A DNA stretch of 64,000 nucleotides from Betaproteobacteria bacterium (GTDB lineage Bacteria > Pseudomonadota > Gammaproteobacteria > Burkholderiales > Casimicrobiaceae), in contig BOKS01000011.1 in assembly GCA_016861105.1 (NCBI GenBank), forward strand, positions 112,767 to 176,766, written 5' to 3'. The notes below the pieces were generated by a model. It ran no database searches, was not told where the DNA came from, and saw only the letters and a list, made by a program, of their open reading frames with translations. The translations under genes were made by a program, and so were the position numbers. Shown piece by piece: positions 25,543-36,600 of the stretch; position 1 is the first letter of the stretch; every line of letters begins with the position of its first letter.

Positions 25543-26366
25543 GCGCGACCGGCGCCAGCGCGGAGGAACTGCCGTCCGCGGGGCCGCCGCGCGCGCTGCG
25601 CGGCACGGGCTGGCTCACGCTGCTGCGCAAGGAGCTCCTGCGGTTCTGGAAGGTCAGCTTCCAGACGATCGCCGCGCCGGTGCTGACGTCGCTGCTGTAC
25701 CTGCTGATCTTCTCGCACGTGCTCGAGCGCCACGTCGCCGTCTACGACGGGCGCGTCGCCTACACGCATTTCCTCGTGCCGGGCCTGGTCATGATGGCGA
25801 TCCTGCAGAACGCGTTCGCCAACTCCTCGTCGTCGCTGATCCAGTCGAAGATCACCGGCAACCTGATCTTCGTGCTTCTGCCGCCGCTGTCGCCGACCGA
25901 GCTCTTCGCGGCCTACGTCCTCGGCGCGATGGTGCGCGGGCTGGTGGTCGGGCTCGGCGTGTTCGTGGTCACGATCGGATTCGCGCCCTCGCTCCTCGCG
26001 ATGCCTCATCCGGTCTGGGCGCTCGCCTTCGCGCTCGCCGGCAGTGCGATCCTGGCGATCCTGGGACTGATCGCGGGCATCTGGGCCGACAAGTTCGACC
26101 AGCTGGCCGCGTTCCAGAACTTCGTCGTCCTGCCCCTCACGTTCCTGTCGGGCGTGTTCTACTCGATCCACTCGCTGCCGCCGGTCTGGCAGGCGGCCTC
26201 GCACGCGAACCCGTTCTTCTACATGATCGACGGGTTCCGCTACGGCTTCTTCGGCGTGTCGGACACCTCGCCGTGGCTGTCGCTCGCGATCGTCGCCGGC
26301 TTCCTCGTCGCGCTGACCGCGCTGACGCTGGCGCTGCTCGCGCGCGGGTGGCGCCTGCGGAGCTGA
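25539..26366 (+). CDS. ABC-2 type exporter, permease subunit (YadH-like)
   Basis: 275 aa with six predicted membrane helices and the ABC-2 motif region FQNFVVLPLTFLSGVFYSIHSLP before the last helices. TLLRKELLRFWKVSFQTIAAPV near the start is typical of YadH/NodJ proteins. Function as a pair with the upstream ATPase; substrate unknown. GTG start at 25539 overlaps the ATPase stop. Confidence 0.9.
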   Translation: MSATGASAEELPSAGPPRALRGTGWLTLLRKELLRFWKVSFQTIAAPVLTSLLYLLIFSHVLERHVAVYDGRVAYTHFLVPGLVMMAILQNAFANSSSSLIQSKITGNLIFVLLPPLSPTELFAAYVLGAMVRGLVVGLGVFVVTIGFAPSLLAMPHPVWALAFALAGSAILAILGLIAGIWADKFDQLAAFQNFVVLPLTFLSGVFYSIHSLPPVWQAASHANPFFYMIDGFRYGFFGVSDTSPWLSLAIVAGFLVALTALTLALLARGWRLRS

Positions 26367-26383
26367 CGCCGGCGCGCGTCGGG

Positions 26384-26389
26384 TATCAT
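26384..26389 (+). promoter_or_regulatory. Candidate -10 box for ibaG
   Basis: TATCAT, about 38 nt before the likely ATG at 26427. Weak -35. Confidence 0.3.
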
Positions 26390-26426
26390 GGCGCCCCCGC
26401 GAGAGCGTGTCGCCGGGAGGCCCGCG

Positions 26427-26693
26427 ATGCACGACACCCCCCCCGTTTCCCCCGACTCGATCCGCGCGTCGATCGCGGCCGGCCTGCCCTGCGACGAGGT
26501 CCGCGTGCGCGGCGACGGCCACCACTTCGAGGCGCTGGTCGTGAGCGAGGCGTTCGAAGGGCGCTCGCGCGTCGCCCGCCACCAGCTCGTCTACGGGGCG
26601 CTCGGCGACCGGATGCGCGCGGAGATCCACGCGCTGTCGATGACGACGATGACGCCGTCGGAGTACCTGCGCGCCCGGCAGGGCGAGCAGTGA
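26427..26693 (+). CDS. ibaG: BolA/IbaG-family protein
   Basis: 88 aa. The BolA fold signature is clear: CDEVRVRGDGHHFEALVVSEAFEG then RHQLVYGALGDRM and IHALSMTTMTP. The DGHHF motif supplies the His used for [2Fe-2S] binding with monothiol glutaredoxins. IbaG genes sit between mla and murA in many proteobacteria, as here. ATG 26427 has GGGAGG 7 nt upstream; the in-frame ATG at 26388 lies in the -10 box and is unlikely. Followed by 188 nt to murA. Confidence 0.92.
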   Translation: MHDTPPVSPDSIRASIAAGLPCDEVRVRGDGHHFEALVVSEAFEGRSRVARHQLVYGALGDRMRAEIHALSMTTMTPSEYLRARQGEQ

Positions 26694-26881
26694 GGTGCGC
26701 GGCGTGCGTTCGCTGATCGCCGGACTGCCACGATCCGCCCGCGGATCGCCACGATCGGGGCGGCGGAACGACGGCACCGGCGGGGCAGGATGCCCGCATG
26801 GACGCTCCCGACCTCGCGCCCCCGCCGGCCATCGCGGACGCGCCACCGGGCGCTGACCGCCGCGGACCGCACGCGCTCCCG

Positions 26882-28121
<1,240 letters not shown>

Positions 28122-28132
<11 letters not shown>

Positions 28133-28958
28133 CGGCCTGGGGTCGCTCGGGGGCTCTCCGCTCGGCAGGCCCGCGCGCGTTCCGGAGGCCTACGACGCCG
28201 GTCTGCTGTACCCGGTGGCGCGCGCGCCGCAGCGCGCGGAACTCGGCCTCCACGGCGCGCTTCCCTTCGGCGGGGCGGACCGCTGGACCGCGTGGGAGGC
28301 GACGTGGACGGACGAGCGCGGCCGTCCGCGGGTGGCGATCGCGACCTTCGACGTGCCGTGCACGTCGCCGCGCCTGGTCGAGTCGAAGTCGGTCAAGCTC
28401 TGGCTCGCGTCGCTCGCGCACGTCCGCCTGCCGTCGCCGGACGCGCTGCGCGCGCTGCTCGCGCGCGACCTCGCCGGCGCGGTCGGCGCCGAGGTGGACG
28501 TCGCCGTGCACCTGCCGCCGGCGTGGCCACGGCTGTTCGCGCGCGCCGAGCCGCAGGGCCTTTGCCTCGACGACGAGCAGCCGTCCGCGCTGCCCGCGGC
28601 ACCCGACGCGGCGCTGCTGCAATGCGCGGACGACGTCGCGGAGGAGGCGTTGTACACGCGCGCCTTCCGTGCGGTGTGCCCGGTGACCGGGCAGCCCGAC
28701 CACGCCGACGTCGTCGTGACCTACCGCGGCAGGCGCCTGCAGCGGGCGGGCCTCTACGCGTACCTGATCGGATTCCGGCGGCACGCCGGCTTCCACGAGC
28801 ACTGCGTCGAGCGCATCTTCGCCGACGTCGCGGCCGCCTGCCGGCCGCAGGCGCTGCGCGTCGAGGCGCGCTTCACGCGCCGCGGCGGCCTCGACATCAA
28901 TCCGGTCCGCGTGGCCGGCATGGCGGGCGGCTTCTCGCCGCCGACGCTGCGGCAGTAG
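28122..28958 (+). CDS. queF: QueF, NADPH-dependent 7-cyano-7-deazaguanine reductase
   Basis: 278 aa, the long bimodular type. Motifs are [16 protein letters not shown] (substrate-binding ESKS), the catalytic Cys in [20 protein letters not shown], and [13 protein letters not shown] with the His/Glu that bind preQ0. It reduces preQ0 to preQ1 for queuosine tRNA modification. It starts at GTG 28122 inside the end of murA, so it is translated in coupling. Insertion between murA and hisG is not usual. No other queuosine gene is in the window. Confidence 0.93.
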
Positions 28959-29007
28959 CGCCCGGCCCCGGCCGCGGCGACCGGCGGGGCGACGCGGCGC
29001 CGCCTGC

Positions 29008-29013
29008 TAGAAT
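29008..29013 (+). promoter_or_regulatory. Candidate -10 box for the his operon
   Basis: TAGAAT, 29 nt before the hisG GTG. The leader would be about 23 nt, too short for a histidine leader peptide, and no run of His codons is present. The -35 region (around 28985-28990) is poor. Confidence 0.4.
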
Positions 29014-29042
29014 CGTCGTCCCCCTCTCCGGATCCACCCGCC

Positions 29043-29705
29043 GTGAACGGCGTCGCCATCGCCCTGTCGAAGGGCCGCATCCTCGACGAAACGCTGCCTC
29101 TGCTGGCGCGCGCCGGCATCGTGCCGTCGAAGAGCCCGGAGACGTCGCGCAAGCTGGTGCTGCCCACCTGCCGGCCCGGCGTGTCGCTGGTGATGCTGCG
29201 CGCGCAGGACGTGCCCACCTACGTCCAGTACGGGGCCGCCGACCTCGGCATCGCCGGCAAGGACGTGCTGCTCGAGCACGGCGCCGAGGGCCTCTACCAG
29301 CCGCTCGACCTGCGCATCGGCGTGTGCCGGCTCGCCGTCGCGACCCGTCGCGGCGTCGACTGGGCCGCGACCGTGCAGCGCGGTGCGCGCATCCGCGTGG
29401 CCTCCAAGTACGTCAATGTCGCGCGCGAGCACTTCGCGGCGAAGGGCGTGCACGTCGACCTGATCAAGCTCTACGGGTCGATGGAGCTGGCGCCGATCCT
29501 CGGGCTCGCCGACGCGATCGTCGACCTCGTGTCCACCGGCAACACGCTCAAGGCGAACGACCTCGTCGCGGTGGAGGAGGTCGTGCCGATCACCTCGCGC
29601 CTGGTCGTCAACCCCGCGTCGCTCAAGCTCAAGCGGGCGCTGGTGCAGCCGCTGATCGAAGCGCTGGGCGCCGCCGTGGACGAACGCGCCGGGGCGATCG
29701 CGTGA
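29043..29705 (+). CDS. hisG: HisG, ATP phosphoribosyltransferase catalytic subunit (short form)
   Basis: 220 aa: [25 protein letters not shown], then [18 protein letters not shown] and [18 protein letters not shown] (PRPP-binding loop). It lacks the C-terminal histidine-binding domain, so it is the short HisGS form, which needs the regulatory subunit HisZ; hisZ is not in the window. First step of histidine synthesis. GTG start; GTGA overlap with hisD. Confidence 0.95.
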   Translation: MNGVAIALSKGRILDETLPLLARAGIVPSKSPETSRKLVLPTCRPGVSLVMLRAQDVPTYVQYGAADLGIAGKDVLLEHGAEGLYQPLDLRIGVCRLAVATRRGVDWAATVQRGARIRVASKYVNVAREHFAAKGVHVDLIKLYGSMELAPILGLADAIVDLVSTGNTLKANDLVAVEEVVPITSRLVVNPASLKLKRALVQPLIEALGAAVDERAGAIA

Positions 29706-31024
29706 ACGCGCCCGCCGGCCCCGGACTGACCGTGCGCCGGCTCGACGCGGCGCAGCCCGGGTTCGACGCGTCGCTCGGCCGGCTGATCGCCTTCGAGGCG
29801 GCGCAGGACGCCGACGTCGACGCGCGCGCCGCGGCGATCGTCGACGACGTGCGCGTGCGCGGCGACGTCGCGCTGCTCGAGCACACGGCCCGGTTCGACC
29901 GCGTGCAGGCGACGTCGGTCGCGGCCCTCGAGATCGGCGCCGGCGAGATGCGCCGTGCCTACGAGACGCTGCCGGAGGTCCAGCGCGTCGCGCTGGCGAC
30001 CGCGGCGGCGCGGGTGCGCGCCTACCACGAACGGCAGAAGGGGTCGTCGTGGTCGTTCCGCGAGGCGGACGGCACCGAGCTCGGCCAGCGCGTGACGCCG
30101 CTCGACCGCGTCGGGATCTACGTGCCGGGCGGCAAGGCGGCGTACCCGTCGTCGGTGCTGATGAACGCGCTGCCCGCCCGCGTCGCCGGCGTTCCCGAGA
30201 TCGTCATGGTCGTCCCGACGCCGGACGGCGCGCGCAATCCGCTGGTGCTCGCCGCCGCGCACCTCGCCGGCGTCACGCGCGCCTTCGCCATCGGCGGCGC
30301 GCAGGCGATCGCGGCGCTCGCCTACGGCACGGCGACGGTCCCGGCCGTGGACAAGATCTGCGGCCCGGGCAACGCCTACGTGGCGGCGGCGAAGCGGCGC
30401 GTGTTCGGCGTCGTCGGCATCGACATGGTGGCCGGCGTGTCCGAGATCCTCGTGATCGCCGACGCCACGGCGAATCCGCGCTGGGTGGCCATCGACCTGT
30501 TCTCGCAGGCCGAGCACGACGAGCTCGCGCAGGCGATCCTCGTGTCGCCGGACGCGGCCCTGCTCGACGCCGTCGAGCGGGAGGCCCGCGCCTGGCTCGC
30601 GGTGATGCCCCGCGCCCCGATCATCGCCGCGTCGTTCGCGCGGCGCGGTGCGCTGATCAGGGTCCGCGACCTCGACGAGGCCTGCGCCATCGCCAACCGC
30701 GTCGCGCCCGAGCACCTCGAGCTCGCGGTGGCCGATCCGGACGCGCTGCTGGGCCGCATCCGCCATGCCGGCGCGATCTTCATGGGCCACCACGCCAGCG
30801 AGCCGCTCGGCGACTACTGCGCGGGACCGAACCACGTGCTGCCGACCGGCCGGACGGCGCGCTTCAGCTCGCCGCTCGGCGTCTACGACTTCGAGAAGCG
30901 CAGCAGCGTCCTGCGCATCTCCGCCGAAGGCGCGCGCGCGCTGGGCGCCGTGGCGGCCACGCTCGCGCACGGCGAGGGCCTGACCGCGCACGCGTGCGCG
31001 GCCGAAGCGCGCCTGCAGCCCTGA
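29702..31024 (+). CDS. hisD: HisD, histidinol dehydrogenase
   Basis: 440 aa, full length. The signature [43 protein letters not shown] (in parts) includes zinc and catalytic His/Glu residues; [23 protein letters not shown] and [13 protein letters not shown] are also typical. It oxidises histidinol to histidine in two NAD+ steps. GTG start overlaps hisG. Confidence 0.97.
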   Translation: MNAPAGPGLTVRRLDAAQPGFDASLGRLIAFEAAQDADVDARAAAIVDDVRVRGDVALLEHTARFDRVQATSVAALEIGAGEMRRAYETLPEVQRVALATAAARVRAYHERQKGSSWSFREADGTELGQRVTPLDRVGIYVPGGKAAYPSSVLMNALPARVAGVPEIVMVVPTPDGARNPLVLAAAHLAGVTRAFAIGGAQAIAALAYGTATVPAVDKICGPGNAYVAAAKRRVFGVVGIDMVAGVSEILVIADATANPRWVAIDLFSQAEHDELAQAILVSPDAALLDAVEREARAWLAVMPRAPIIAASFARRGALIRVRDLDEACAIANRVAPEHLELAVADPDALLGRIRHAGAIFMGHHASEPLGDYCAGPNHVLPTGRTARFSSPLGVYDFEKRSSVLRISAEGARALGAVAATLAHGEGLTAHACAAEARLQP

Positions 31025-31159
31025 CGCCGCCGAAGGTCCCCGTCCCGTGCCCGCCATGCCTGCCACACGCCTTCCCTGCCTCGACCTCCCGGCCGACGCG
31101 GCCGCCGGCACGGCCGCTGCGGCCGCGGCGCCGCGCGCCGCAGCGGGAGGCACGTGACG
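31025..31159. other. hisD-hisC spacer
   Basis: 135 nt of very GC-rich sequence with no recognisable gene. It ends with GGGAGG at 31145-31150, the ribosome-binding site for hisC. Confidence 0.5.
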
Positions 31160-32275
31160 ATGAACGACCCGCGTCCCCTGCCGACGCCGCGCGCCGACGA
31201 CGCGGACGTCGCTTCCCGTGTCGCCTCGACGGTGCGCGCCGACGTGCGCTCGCTGTCGGCGTACCCGGTCCCGAAGACGGACGGCTGCATCCAGCTCCAC
31301 GCGAACGAGAACCCGTATCCGCTGCCGGCGCCCGTGCGCAGGGCGGTGGCCGCCGCCGTGGCGCGCGTGCCCGTCCACCGCTACCCCGACGGCGCCGGCG
31401 ACGTCGTCAAGGCGGCGCTGGCGGCCGCGCTGCCGCTGCCCGAGGGCGCGGGATTGGTGCTCGGCAACGGCTCCGACGAGCTGATCCAGCTGCTGACGAC
31501 GGTGGTCGCGCGGCCCGGCGCGTCGGTGCTCGCGCCGGAGCCGACGTTCGTGATGTACCGGATCTACGCGAAGCAGGCGGGCATCCCCTACGTCGCGGTC
31601 CCGCTGCGCCCCGACTTCACGGTGGACGAGGACGCGATGCTCGCGGCCATCGCGCGCGAGCGGCCGGCACTGGTCTGGCTCGCGAGCCCGAACAACCCCA
31701 CGGGCTACCGCATGCCGGTGGCGTCGATCGAGCGCATCCTCGCCGCGGCGCCCGGCGTGGTGGTCGTCGACGAAGCCTACGCGGACTTCGGCGACCACTC
31801 GCTGCTGCCGCGCGTGCTCGAATTCGCCAACCTGGTGCTGCTGCGCACGCTGTCGAAGGTCGGCCTGGCCGGCGTGCGCCTCGGCTACGCCGTCGCGCAC
31901 CCGGCCTGGATCGCGGAGCTCGACAAGGTCCGCTCGCCCTACAACGTCAACGCGCTCACGCAGGCGGTCGTCCCGGTCGTGCTCGCGTCGGCCGGGCTGC
32001 TCGCCGAGCAGGTCGCGGCGATTCGCGCGGAGCGCTCCCGCCTCGCCGAAGCGCTCGCCGCGCGAGCCGGCGTCACGGTCTTCCCGAGCGAGGCGAACTT
32101 CCTGCTCGTGCGCGTGCCGGACGCGGACGCGTGGGCGGCGCACCTCCGGGCCCGCCGCATCCTCGTCAAGAACCTGAACGGCTCGCACCGCGCGCTGGAG
32201 CAGTGCCTGCGCATCACCGTCGGCACGCCCGAGGAGAACGGCGCGCTGCTGGCCGCGCTGGGGAGCCTGCCGTGA
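31160..32275 (+). CDS. hisC: HisC, histidinol-phosphate aminotransferase
   Basis: 371 aa from ATG 31160, 9 nt after GGGAGG; GTG 31154 would add two residues. PLP-dependent fold type [44 protein letters not shown] and the PLP Lys in [16 protein letters not shown]. It converts imidazole-acetol phosphate to histidinol phosphate. The stop overlaps the hisB GTG (GTGA). Confidence 0.95.
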   Translation: MNDPRPLPTPRADDADVASRVASTVRADVRSLSAYPVPKTDGCIQLHANENPYPLPAPVRRAVAAAVARVPVHRYPDGAGDVVKAALAAALPLPEGAGLVLGNGSDELIQLLTTVVARPGASVLAPEPTFVMYRIYAKQAGIPYVAVPLRPDFTVDEDAMLAAIARERPALVWLASPNNPTGYRMPVASIERILAAAPGVVVVDEAYADFGDHSLLPRVLEFANLVLLRTLSKVGLAGVRLGYAVAHPAWIAELDKVRSPYNVNALTQAVVPVVLASAGLLAEQVAAIRAERSRLAEALAARAGVTVFPSEANFLLVRVPDADAWAAHLRARRILVKNLNGSHRALEQCLRITVGTPEENGALLAALGSLP

Positions 32276-32883
32276 ACGACGCTCCGCAGGCCGCGCCGCG
32301 CGTGGCGCGCGTCGAGCGCAACACCGCCGAGACGCAGATCGCCGTCGAGCTGGGCCTCGACGGGAGCGGACGCGCGGCGCTGGCGACCGGCATCGCGTTC
32401 CTCGACCACATGCTGGACCAGGTCGCCCGGCACGGCGTCGTCGACCTGACCGTGCGGGCGCGCGGCGACCTCCACGTCGACGCGCACCACACCGTCGAGG
32501 ACGTCGGCATCGCGCTCGGCCAGGCGGTGCGCGACGCCGTGGGCGACAAGGCCGGCCTCGCGCGCTACGGGCACGCGTACGTGCCGCTCGACGAAGCGCT
32601 GTCGCGCGTCGTGGTCGACCTCTCCGGGCGGCCGGGACTCGAGTTCCACGTGCCGTTCACGCGCGCGCTGATCGGCACCTTCGACGTCGACCTCGTGCGC
32701 GAGTTCTTCCAGGGCTTCGCGAACCACGCCCAGGCGACGCTGCACGTCGACAACCTGCGCGGCACGAACGCGCACCACCAGTGCGAGACCGTGTTCAAGG
32801 CCTTCGGCCGCGCGCTTCGGATGGCGGTGGCGCGCGACGCGCGGCTGGGCGGCGCGGTGCCGTCGACGAAGGGGGCGCTGTAG
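32272..32883 (+). CDS. hisB: HisB, imidazoleglycerol-phosphate dehydratase (monofunctional)
   Basis: 203 aa. The Mn-binding motifs [33 protein letters not shown] and [19 protein letters not shown] are all present. There is no histidinol-phosphatase domain, so a separate phosphatase is needed and is not in the window. GTG start overlaps hisC; a structured spacer follows. Confidence 0.96.
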   Translation: MNDAPQAAPRVARVERNTAETQIAVELGLDGSGRAALATGIAFLDHMLDQVARHGVVDLTVRARGDLHVDAHHTVEDVGIALGQAVRDAVGDKAGLARYGHAYVPLDEALSRVVVDLSGRPGLEFHVPFTRALIGTFDVDLVREFFQGFANHAQATLHVDNLRGTNAHHQCETVFKAFGRALRMAVARDARLGGAVPSTKGAL

Positions 32884-32919
32884 GGCAGGCGGGCGACGGA
32901 TGGCAGGAGAGAGGCGATC

Positions 32920-32992
32920 GGCGCTGGGCGATAGGCGATAGGAGATGGGAGAGCGGCGACGGCCCGCCTCCCATCGCCCATCGCCCAGCGCC
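32920..32992. repeat. Long imperfect inverted repeat between hisB and hisH
   Basis: Left arm 32920-32951 begins GGCGCTGGGCGAT and right arm 32968-32992 is its complement. The pairing is 13 bp perfect, one mismatch, 6 bp, a 7-nt bulge in the left arm, then 5 bp, around a 16-nt loop. The arms are built of GGCGAT/GGGCGATG units, resembling REP-type intergenic palindromes. It lies in a 135-nt gap inside an otherwise tight operon, so it may act on the transcript (pausing, processing, stability). Confidence 0.65.
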
Positions 32993-33018
32993 CGTGCCCC
33001 AATGCCCGTGACCCCGCC

Positions 33019-33660
33019 ATGATCGTCGTCGTCGACTACGGCATGGGCAACCTCCGCTCGGTGGCCAAGGCGCTCGCGCACGTCGCGCCCGGCGCGCGCG
33101 TCGTGGTGAGCGGCGACGCGCGGGTGGTCCGCGAAGCCGACCGTGTCGTGCTGCCCGGGCAGAGCGCGATGCCCGACTGCATGGCGGCGCTCGCTGCCGG
33201 CGGGCTCGATGCGGCGGTGCGGGAGACCCTGCGCGACCGGCCGTTCCTCGGCGTCTGCCTCGGGCTGCAGGTGCTGTTCGACGCGAGCGAGGAGGGGCCC
33301 GCGGCCGGCCTCGGCGTGCTGCCGGGGCGCGTCGTGCGCTTCGACCCGGACGCCATGCAGCTGCCCGGAGGCGAGCGCCTCAAGGTGCCGCACATGGGAT
33401 GGAACCGCGTGCGGCAGGCGCGGCCGCACCCGCTGTGGGCGGGCATCCCGGACGACGCGCGCTTCTACTTCGCGCACAGCTACTATCCGGTGCCCGACGA
33501 CCGGGCGGTCGTCGCGGGGACCGCGTCGTATCCCGCGCCGTTTACTTGCGCGGTAGCGCGGGATAATATTTTCGCCGTCCAGTTCCATCCCGAGAAGAGC
33601 CATCGCGCCGGACTCGCCCTGCTCGCGAACTTCGCGCGCTGGGACGGCCGGGGTGCCTGA
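33019..33660 (+). CDS. hisH: HisH, glutaminase subunit of imidazole glycerol phosphate synthase
   Basis: 213 aa class I glutamine amidotransferase. Nucleophile Cys in FLGVCLGLQVLF, His and Glu in VQFHPEKSHRAGL, oxyanion region VLPGQSAMPDCM. It supplies ammonia to HisF. The codons for DNIF (about 33562-33573, GATAATATTTTC) are AT-rich against the genome's habit. Confidence 0.96.
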   Translation: MIVVVDYGMGNLRSVAKALAHVAPGARVVVSGDARVVREADRVVLPGQSAMPDCMAALAAGGLDAAVRETLRDRPFLGVCLGLQVLFDASEEGPAAGLGVLPGRVVRFDPDAMQLPGGERLKVPHMGWNRVRQARPHPLWAGIPDDARFYFAHSYYPVPDDRAVVAGTASYPAPFTCAVARDNIFAVQFHPEKSHRAGLALLANFARWDGRGA

Positions 33661-33742
33661 GGCCGGCCGGGCCTCCACGACGCCGACTCCCGCTCACCAC
33701 GACCGACCGCGCACCACCGCGCGTCGTTGACGCGGACCTCCC

Positions 33743-34477
33743 ATGCAGATCATCCCGGCGATCGACATCAAGGACGGCAACTGCGTCCGCCTGAGGCAGG
33801 GCGAGATGCACACGGCCACGGTGTTCTCGGAGGACCCCGCCGCGATGGCCCAGCACTGGCTGGAGCAGGGCGCGAAGCGGCTGCACCTGGTCGACCTGAA
33901 CGGCGCGGTCGCGGGACGGCCCCGCAACGAGCTCGCGATCCGCGAGATCACCAGCGTCGTCGGCGAGGACGTTCCGATCCAGCTCGGCGGCGGCATCCGC
34001 GACCTCGACACCATCGAGCGGTACCTCGACGACGGCATCACCTACGTCGTCATCGGGACGGCCGCGGTGAAGAATCCGGGGTTCGTGCACGACGCGTGCT
34101 ACGCGTTCCCGGGCCACATCATCGTCGGGCTGGACGCGCGCGACGGCAAGGTCGCGACCGACGGCTGGTCGAAGATGACCGGGCACGACGTCGCCGACCT
34201 CGCGCGGAAGTTCGAGGACTACGGCGTCGAGGCCATCATCTACACCGACATCGGCCGCGACGGCATGATGACCGGCGTGAACATCGAGGCGACGGTGCGG
34301 CTCGCCCGCGCCATCAAGGCGCCCGTGATCGCGTCCGGCGGGCTCGCGTCGCTCGCCGACGTCGAGGCGCTCGCGAGGCACGAGGCCGACGGCATCATCG
34401 GCGCGATCGCCGGGCGCGCGCTCTACGAGGGCACGCTCGACTTCCGCGAGGCGCAGAAGGCGGCCGGCGCCGGCTGA
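33743..34477 (+). CDS. hisA: HisA, phosphoribosylformimino-5-aminoimidazole carboxamide ribotide isomerase
   Basis: 244 aa TIM barrel: [20 protein letters not shown] with the catalytic Asp, [33 protein letters not shown] with the second Asp, and [13 protein letters not shown]. It performs the Amadori isomerisation before HisF/HisH. It lies 82 nt after hisH and 5 nt before hisF. Confidence 0.97.
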   Translation: MQIIPAIDIKDGNCVRLRQGEMHTATVFSEDPAAMAQHWLEQGAKRLHLVDLNGAVAGRPRNELAIREITSVVGEDVPIQLGGGIRDLDTIERYLDDGITYVVIGTAAVKNPGFVHDACYAFPGHIIVGLDARDGKVATDGWSKMTGHDVADLARKFEDYGVEAIIYTDIGRDGMMTGVNIEATVRLARAIKAPVIASGGLASLADVEALARHEADGIIGAIAGRALYEGTLDFREAQKAAGAG

Positions 34478-34482
34478 CGAGC

Positions 34483-35256
34483 GTGCTCGCCAAGCGCATC
34501 ATCCCCTGCCTCGACATCGCCGAAGGCCGCGTCGTCAAGGGCGTGAAGTTCGTCGACCTGCGCGATGCGGGCGACCCCGTCGAGGTCGCGCGGCGCTACG
34601 ACGAGCAGGGAGCCGACGAGCTCGCCTTCCTGGACATCCGCGCCAGCATCGAGACGCGCGGCCTGCTCTACGACATGATCGAGCGGGTCGCCGACCAGGT
34701 GTTCATCCCGCTCACCGTCGGCGGGGGCGTCAACGGCGCGGCCGACGTCCGCGCGCTGCTCAACGCGGGCGCCGACAAGGTGAGCATCAACACCGCGGGC
34801 GTGAGGACGCCGGAGCTGTTCGACGAGGCCGCCGCGCGCTTCGGCGCGCAGTGCATCGTCGCCGCCATCGACGCGAAGCAGTGCGGCGTCGACGAGTGGC
34901 AGGTGGTCATCCACGGCGGGCGCACGCCGACCGGCATCGACGTCGTGGCCTGGGCGCGCGAGGTCGCGCAGCGGGGCGCCGGCGAGATCCTGCTCACGAG
35001 CATGGACCGCGACGGCGCGAAGTCGGGCTTCGACCTGCGGCTCACCCGCGCCGTCGCCGATGCCGTCGACGTGCCGGTGATCGCCTCCGGCGGCGTGGGG
35101 ACGCTGCGCCACCTGTGCGAGGGAATCGTCGACGGTCACGCGGACGCCGTGCTCGCGGCGTCGATCTTCCACTACGGCGAGTTCACGATCCCGCAGGCGA
35201 AGGCCGCGATGAAGGCGGCCGGCATCGAGGTCCGCGACGCGGGCGGGGCGGCGTAG
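34483..35256 (+). CDS. hisF: HisF, cyclase subunit of imidazole glycerol phosphate synthase
   Basis: 257 aa TIM barrel. It starts at GTG 34483: [21 protein letters not shown], where the catalytic Asp is in PCLDI. The second Asp lies in [39 protein letters not shown] and [17 protein letters not shown] are typical. It closes the imidazole ring with ammonia from HisH. Confidence 0.97.
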   Translation: MLAKRIIPCLDIAEGRVVKGVKFVDLRDAGDPVEVARRYDEQGADELAFLDIRASIETRGLLYDMIERVADQVFIPLTVGGGVNGAADVRALLNAGADKVSINTAGVRTPELFDEAAARFGAQCIVAAIDAKQCGVDEWQVVIHGGRTPTGIDVVAWAREVAQRGAGEILLTSMDRDGAKSGFDLRLTRAVADAVDVPVIASGGVGTLRHLCEGIVDGHADAVLAASIFHYGEFTIPQAKAAMKAAGIEVRDAGGAA

Positions 35257-35395
35257 GGCGCGGACGGCCGTGCGCCCCGCGGCCACCCCCGGCCGACGCG
35301 GCGAAGTTGCGCCCGGGCAACCTGCCGCGGGCCCGCAGGCCGTATCCTTCCCTTCGGACCCGCTGCCGGACCCCGTCCTTCCGATCCGCCGCCCC

Positions 35396-35788
35396 ATGAA
35401 CGCGAGCTTCCTCGACGCCGTCCGCTGGAGTGCCGACGGGCTCGTGCCGGCGGTCGCCCAGGAGGCGGGGAGCGGACGCGTGCTGACGCTGGCGTGGATG
35501 AACCGCGACGCGCTGGCGGCGACGGCGCGCAGCGGCGTCGCGCACTACTGGTCGCGCTCGCGCGCGCGGCTGTGGCGCAAGGGCGAGTCGTCGGGCCACG
35601 AGCAGCGCGTGCGCGAGATCCGCCTCGACTGCGACGACGACGCGATCCTGCTCGTCGTCGAGCAGGCCGGGGGCATCGCGTGCCACACCGGCCGCGAGCG
35701 CTGCTTCTACAAGCTGCTCGAGGACGGGCGCTGGCGCGCGACCGATCCCGTGCTGAAGGACCCGCAGGTGATCTATGGCGGACGCTGA
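35396..35788 (+). CDS. hisI: HisI, phosphoribosyl-AMP cyclohydrolase
   Basis: 130 aa. [40 protein letters not shown], and the metal-binding region [16 protein letters not shown] plus [12 protein letters not shown] are characteristic. It opens the adenine ring of PR-AMP. It is not fused to HisE, as usual in betaproteobacteria. ATG 35396 follows a 139-nt spacer after hisF; the end overlaps hisE by 14 nt. Confidence 0.96.
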   Translation: MNASFLDAVRWSADGLVPAVAQEAGSGRVLTLAWMNRDALAATARSGVAHYWSRSRARLWRKGESSGHEQRVREIRLDCDDDAILLVVEQAGGIACHTGRERCFYKLLEDGRWRATDPVLKDPQVIYGGR

Positions 35789-36113
35789 CGCCGGCCTGCG
35801 CGACGTGCTCGCCGCGGTGGCGGCGACGATCGAGTCGCGCAAGGACGTCGACCCGCAGGGCTCGTACGTGGCATCGCTGTTCGCGCGCGGCGAGGACGCG
35901 ATCCTGAAGAAGATCGGCGAGGAGGCGATCGAGACCGTGATGGCCGGGAAGGACGGCGATCCGGCGCGCATCACCCACGAGGTCGCCGACCTGTGGTTCC
36001 ACTGCCTCGTGCTGCTGTCGCGCCACGGCCTGTCGCCCGACGACGTCCTCGCGGAGCTGGCGCGGCGCCTCGGCCGCTCGGGGCTCGTCGAGAAGGCCGC
36101 CCGCAGGCGCTGA
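35775..36113 (+). CDS. hisE: HisE, phosphoribosyl-ATP pyrophosphatase
   Basis: 112 aa all-alpha MazG-like fold: [48 protein letters not shown] in parts, then [18 protein letters not shown]. The KKIGEEAIE and EVADLWFH acidic residues bind Mg. It makes PR-AMP for HisI. Confidence 0.95.
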   Translation: MADADAGLRDVLAAVAATIESRKDVDPQGSYVASLFARGEDAILKKIGEEAIETVMAGKDGDPARITHEVADLWFHCLVLLSRHGLSPDDVLAELARRLGRSGLVEKAARRR

Positions 36114-36119
36114 GCGGCG

Positions 36120-36593
36120 ATGGCGTATCGCCACGGCCAGTTCGCGACGCCGATGGCCGTGGGGACCGCCCTCGGGCTCCTCGCGGCGGTCGGGGCCATC
36201 GCCTGGCTGTCGCCCGCCACCATCACGGCGGCCCCGTGGCTCGTGGGATCGCTGTTCGCGATCCTGCTGGGCGGTTTCGCACTCTTCTGGCGGTTGGTGG
36301 TCGAAGTCGACGAGCGGCACGTCCGGGCGGTCTTCGGCATCGGGCTGCTGCGCAGGACGCTCCCGCTCGCCGACGTGCGTCGGACGGAGGTGGTGCGCAC
36401 GCGCGTCTGGTGGGGATACGGGATCCACTGGACGCCGTCGGGATGGCTTTACAATGTGGCGGGCCGGGATGCCGTCCGGCTCGAGATGGCGAGCGAGCGG
36501 GCCGTGATCCTCGGCACCGACGAGCCGGAGGCGCTCAAGCGGGCGATCGACCAGGCCGTGCGGGCCCTGCCCGGCCAGCCGCCCCGTCACTAG
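36120..36593 (+). CDS. Membrane protein with a PH-like domain, unknown function
   Basis: 157 aa. Two hydrophobic segments near the N-terminus (about residues 13-32 and 38-60) are followed by a soluble part: VDERHVRAVFGIGLLRRTLPLADVRR, then VWWGYGIHWTPSGWLYNVAGRDAVRLEM. The VxAxFGxGLLRRxxPLxxV pattern and tryptophans resemble bacterial PH-domain (bPH/DUF304-like) proteins. It lies 6 nt after hisE and 7 nt before the HIT gene, so it is part of the operon. Role unknown. Confidence 0.6.
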   Translation: MAYRHGQFATPMAVGTALGLLAAVGAIAWLSPATITAAPWLVGSLFAILLGGFALFWRLVVEVDERHVRAVFGIGLLRRTLPLADVRRTEVVRTRVWWGYGIHWTPSGWLYNVAGRDAVRLEMASERAVILGTDEPEALKRAIDQAVRALPGQPPRH

Positions 36594-36600
36594 GAACACC

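Noticed and set aside
28959..29042. Histidine leader-peptide attenuator before hisG
   Set aside because: No run of His codons and only about 23 nt of leader after the likely -10 box.
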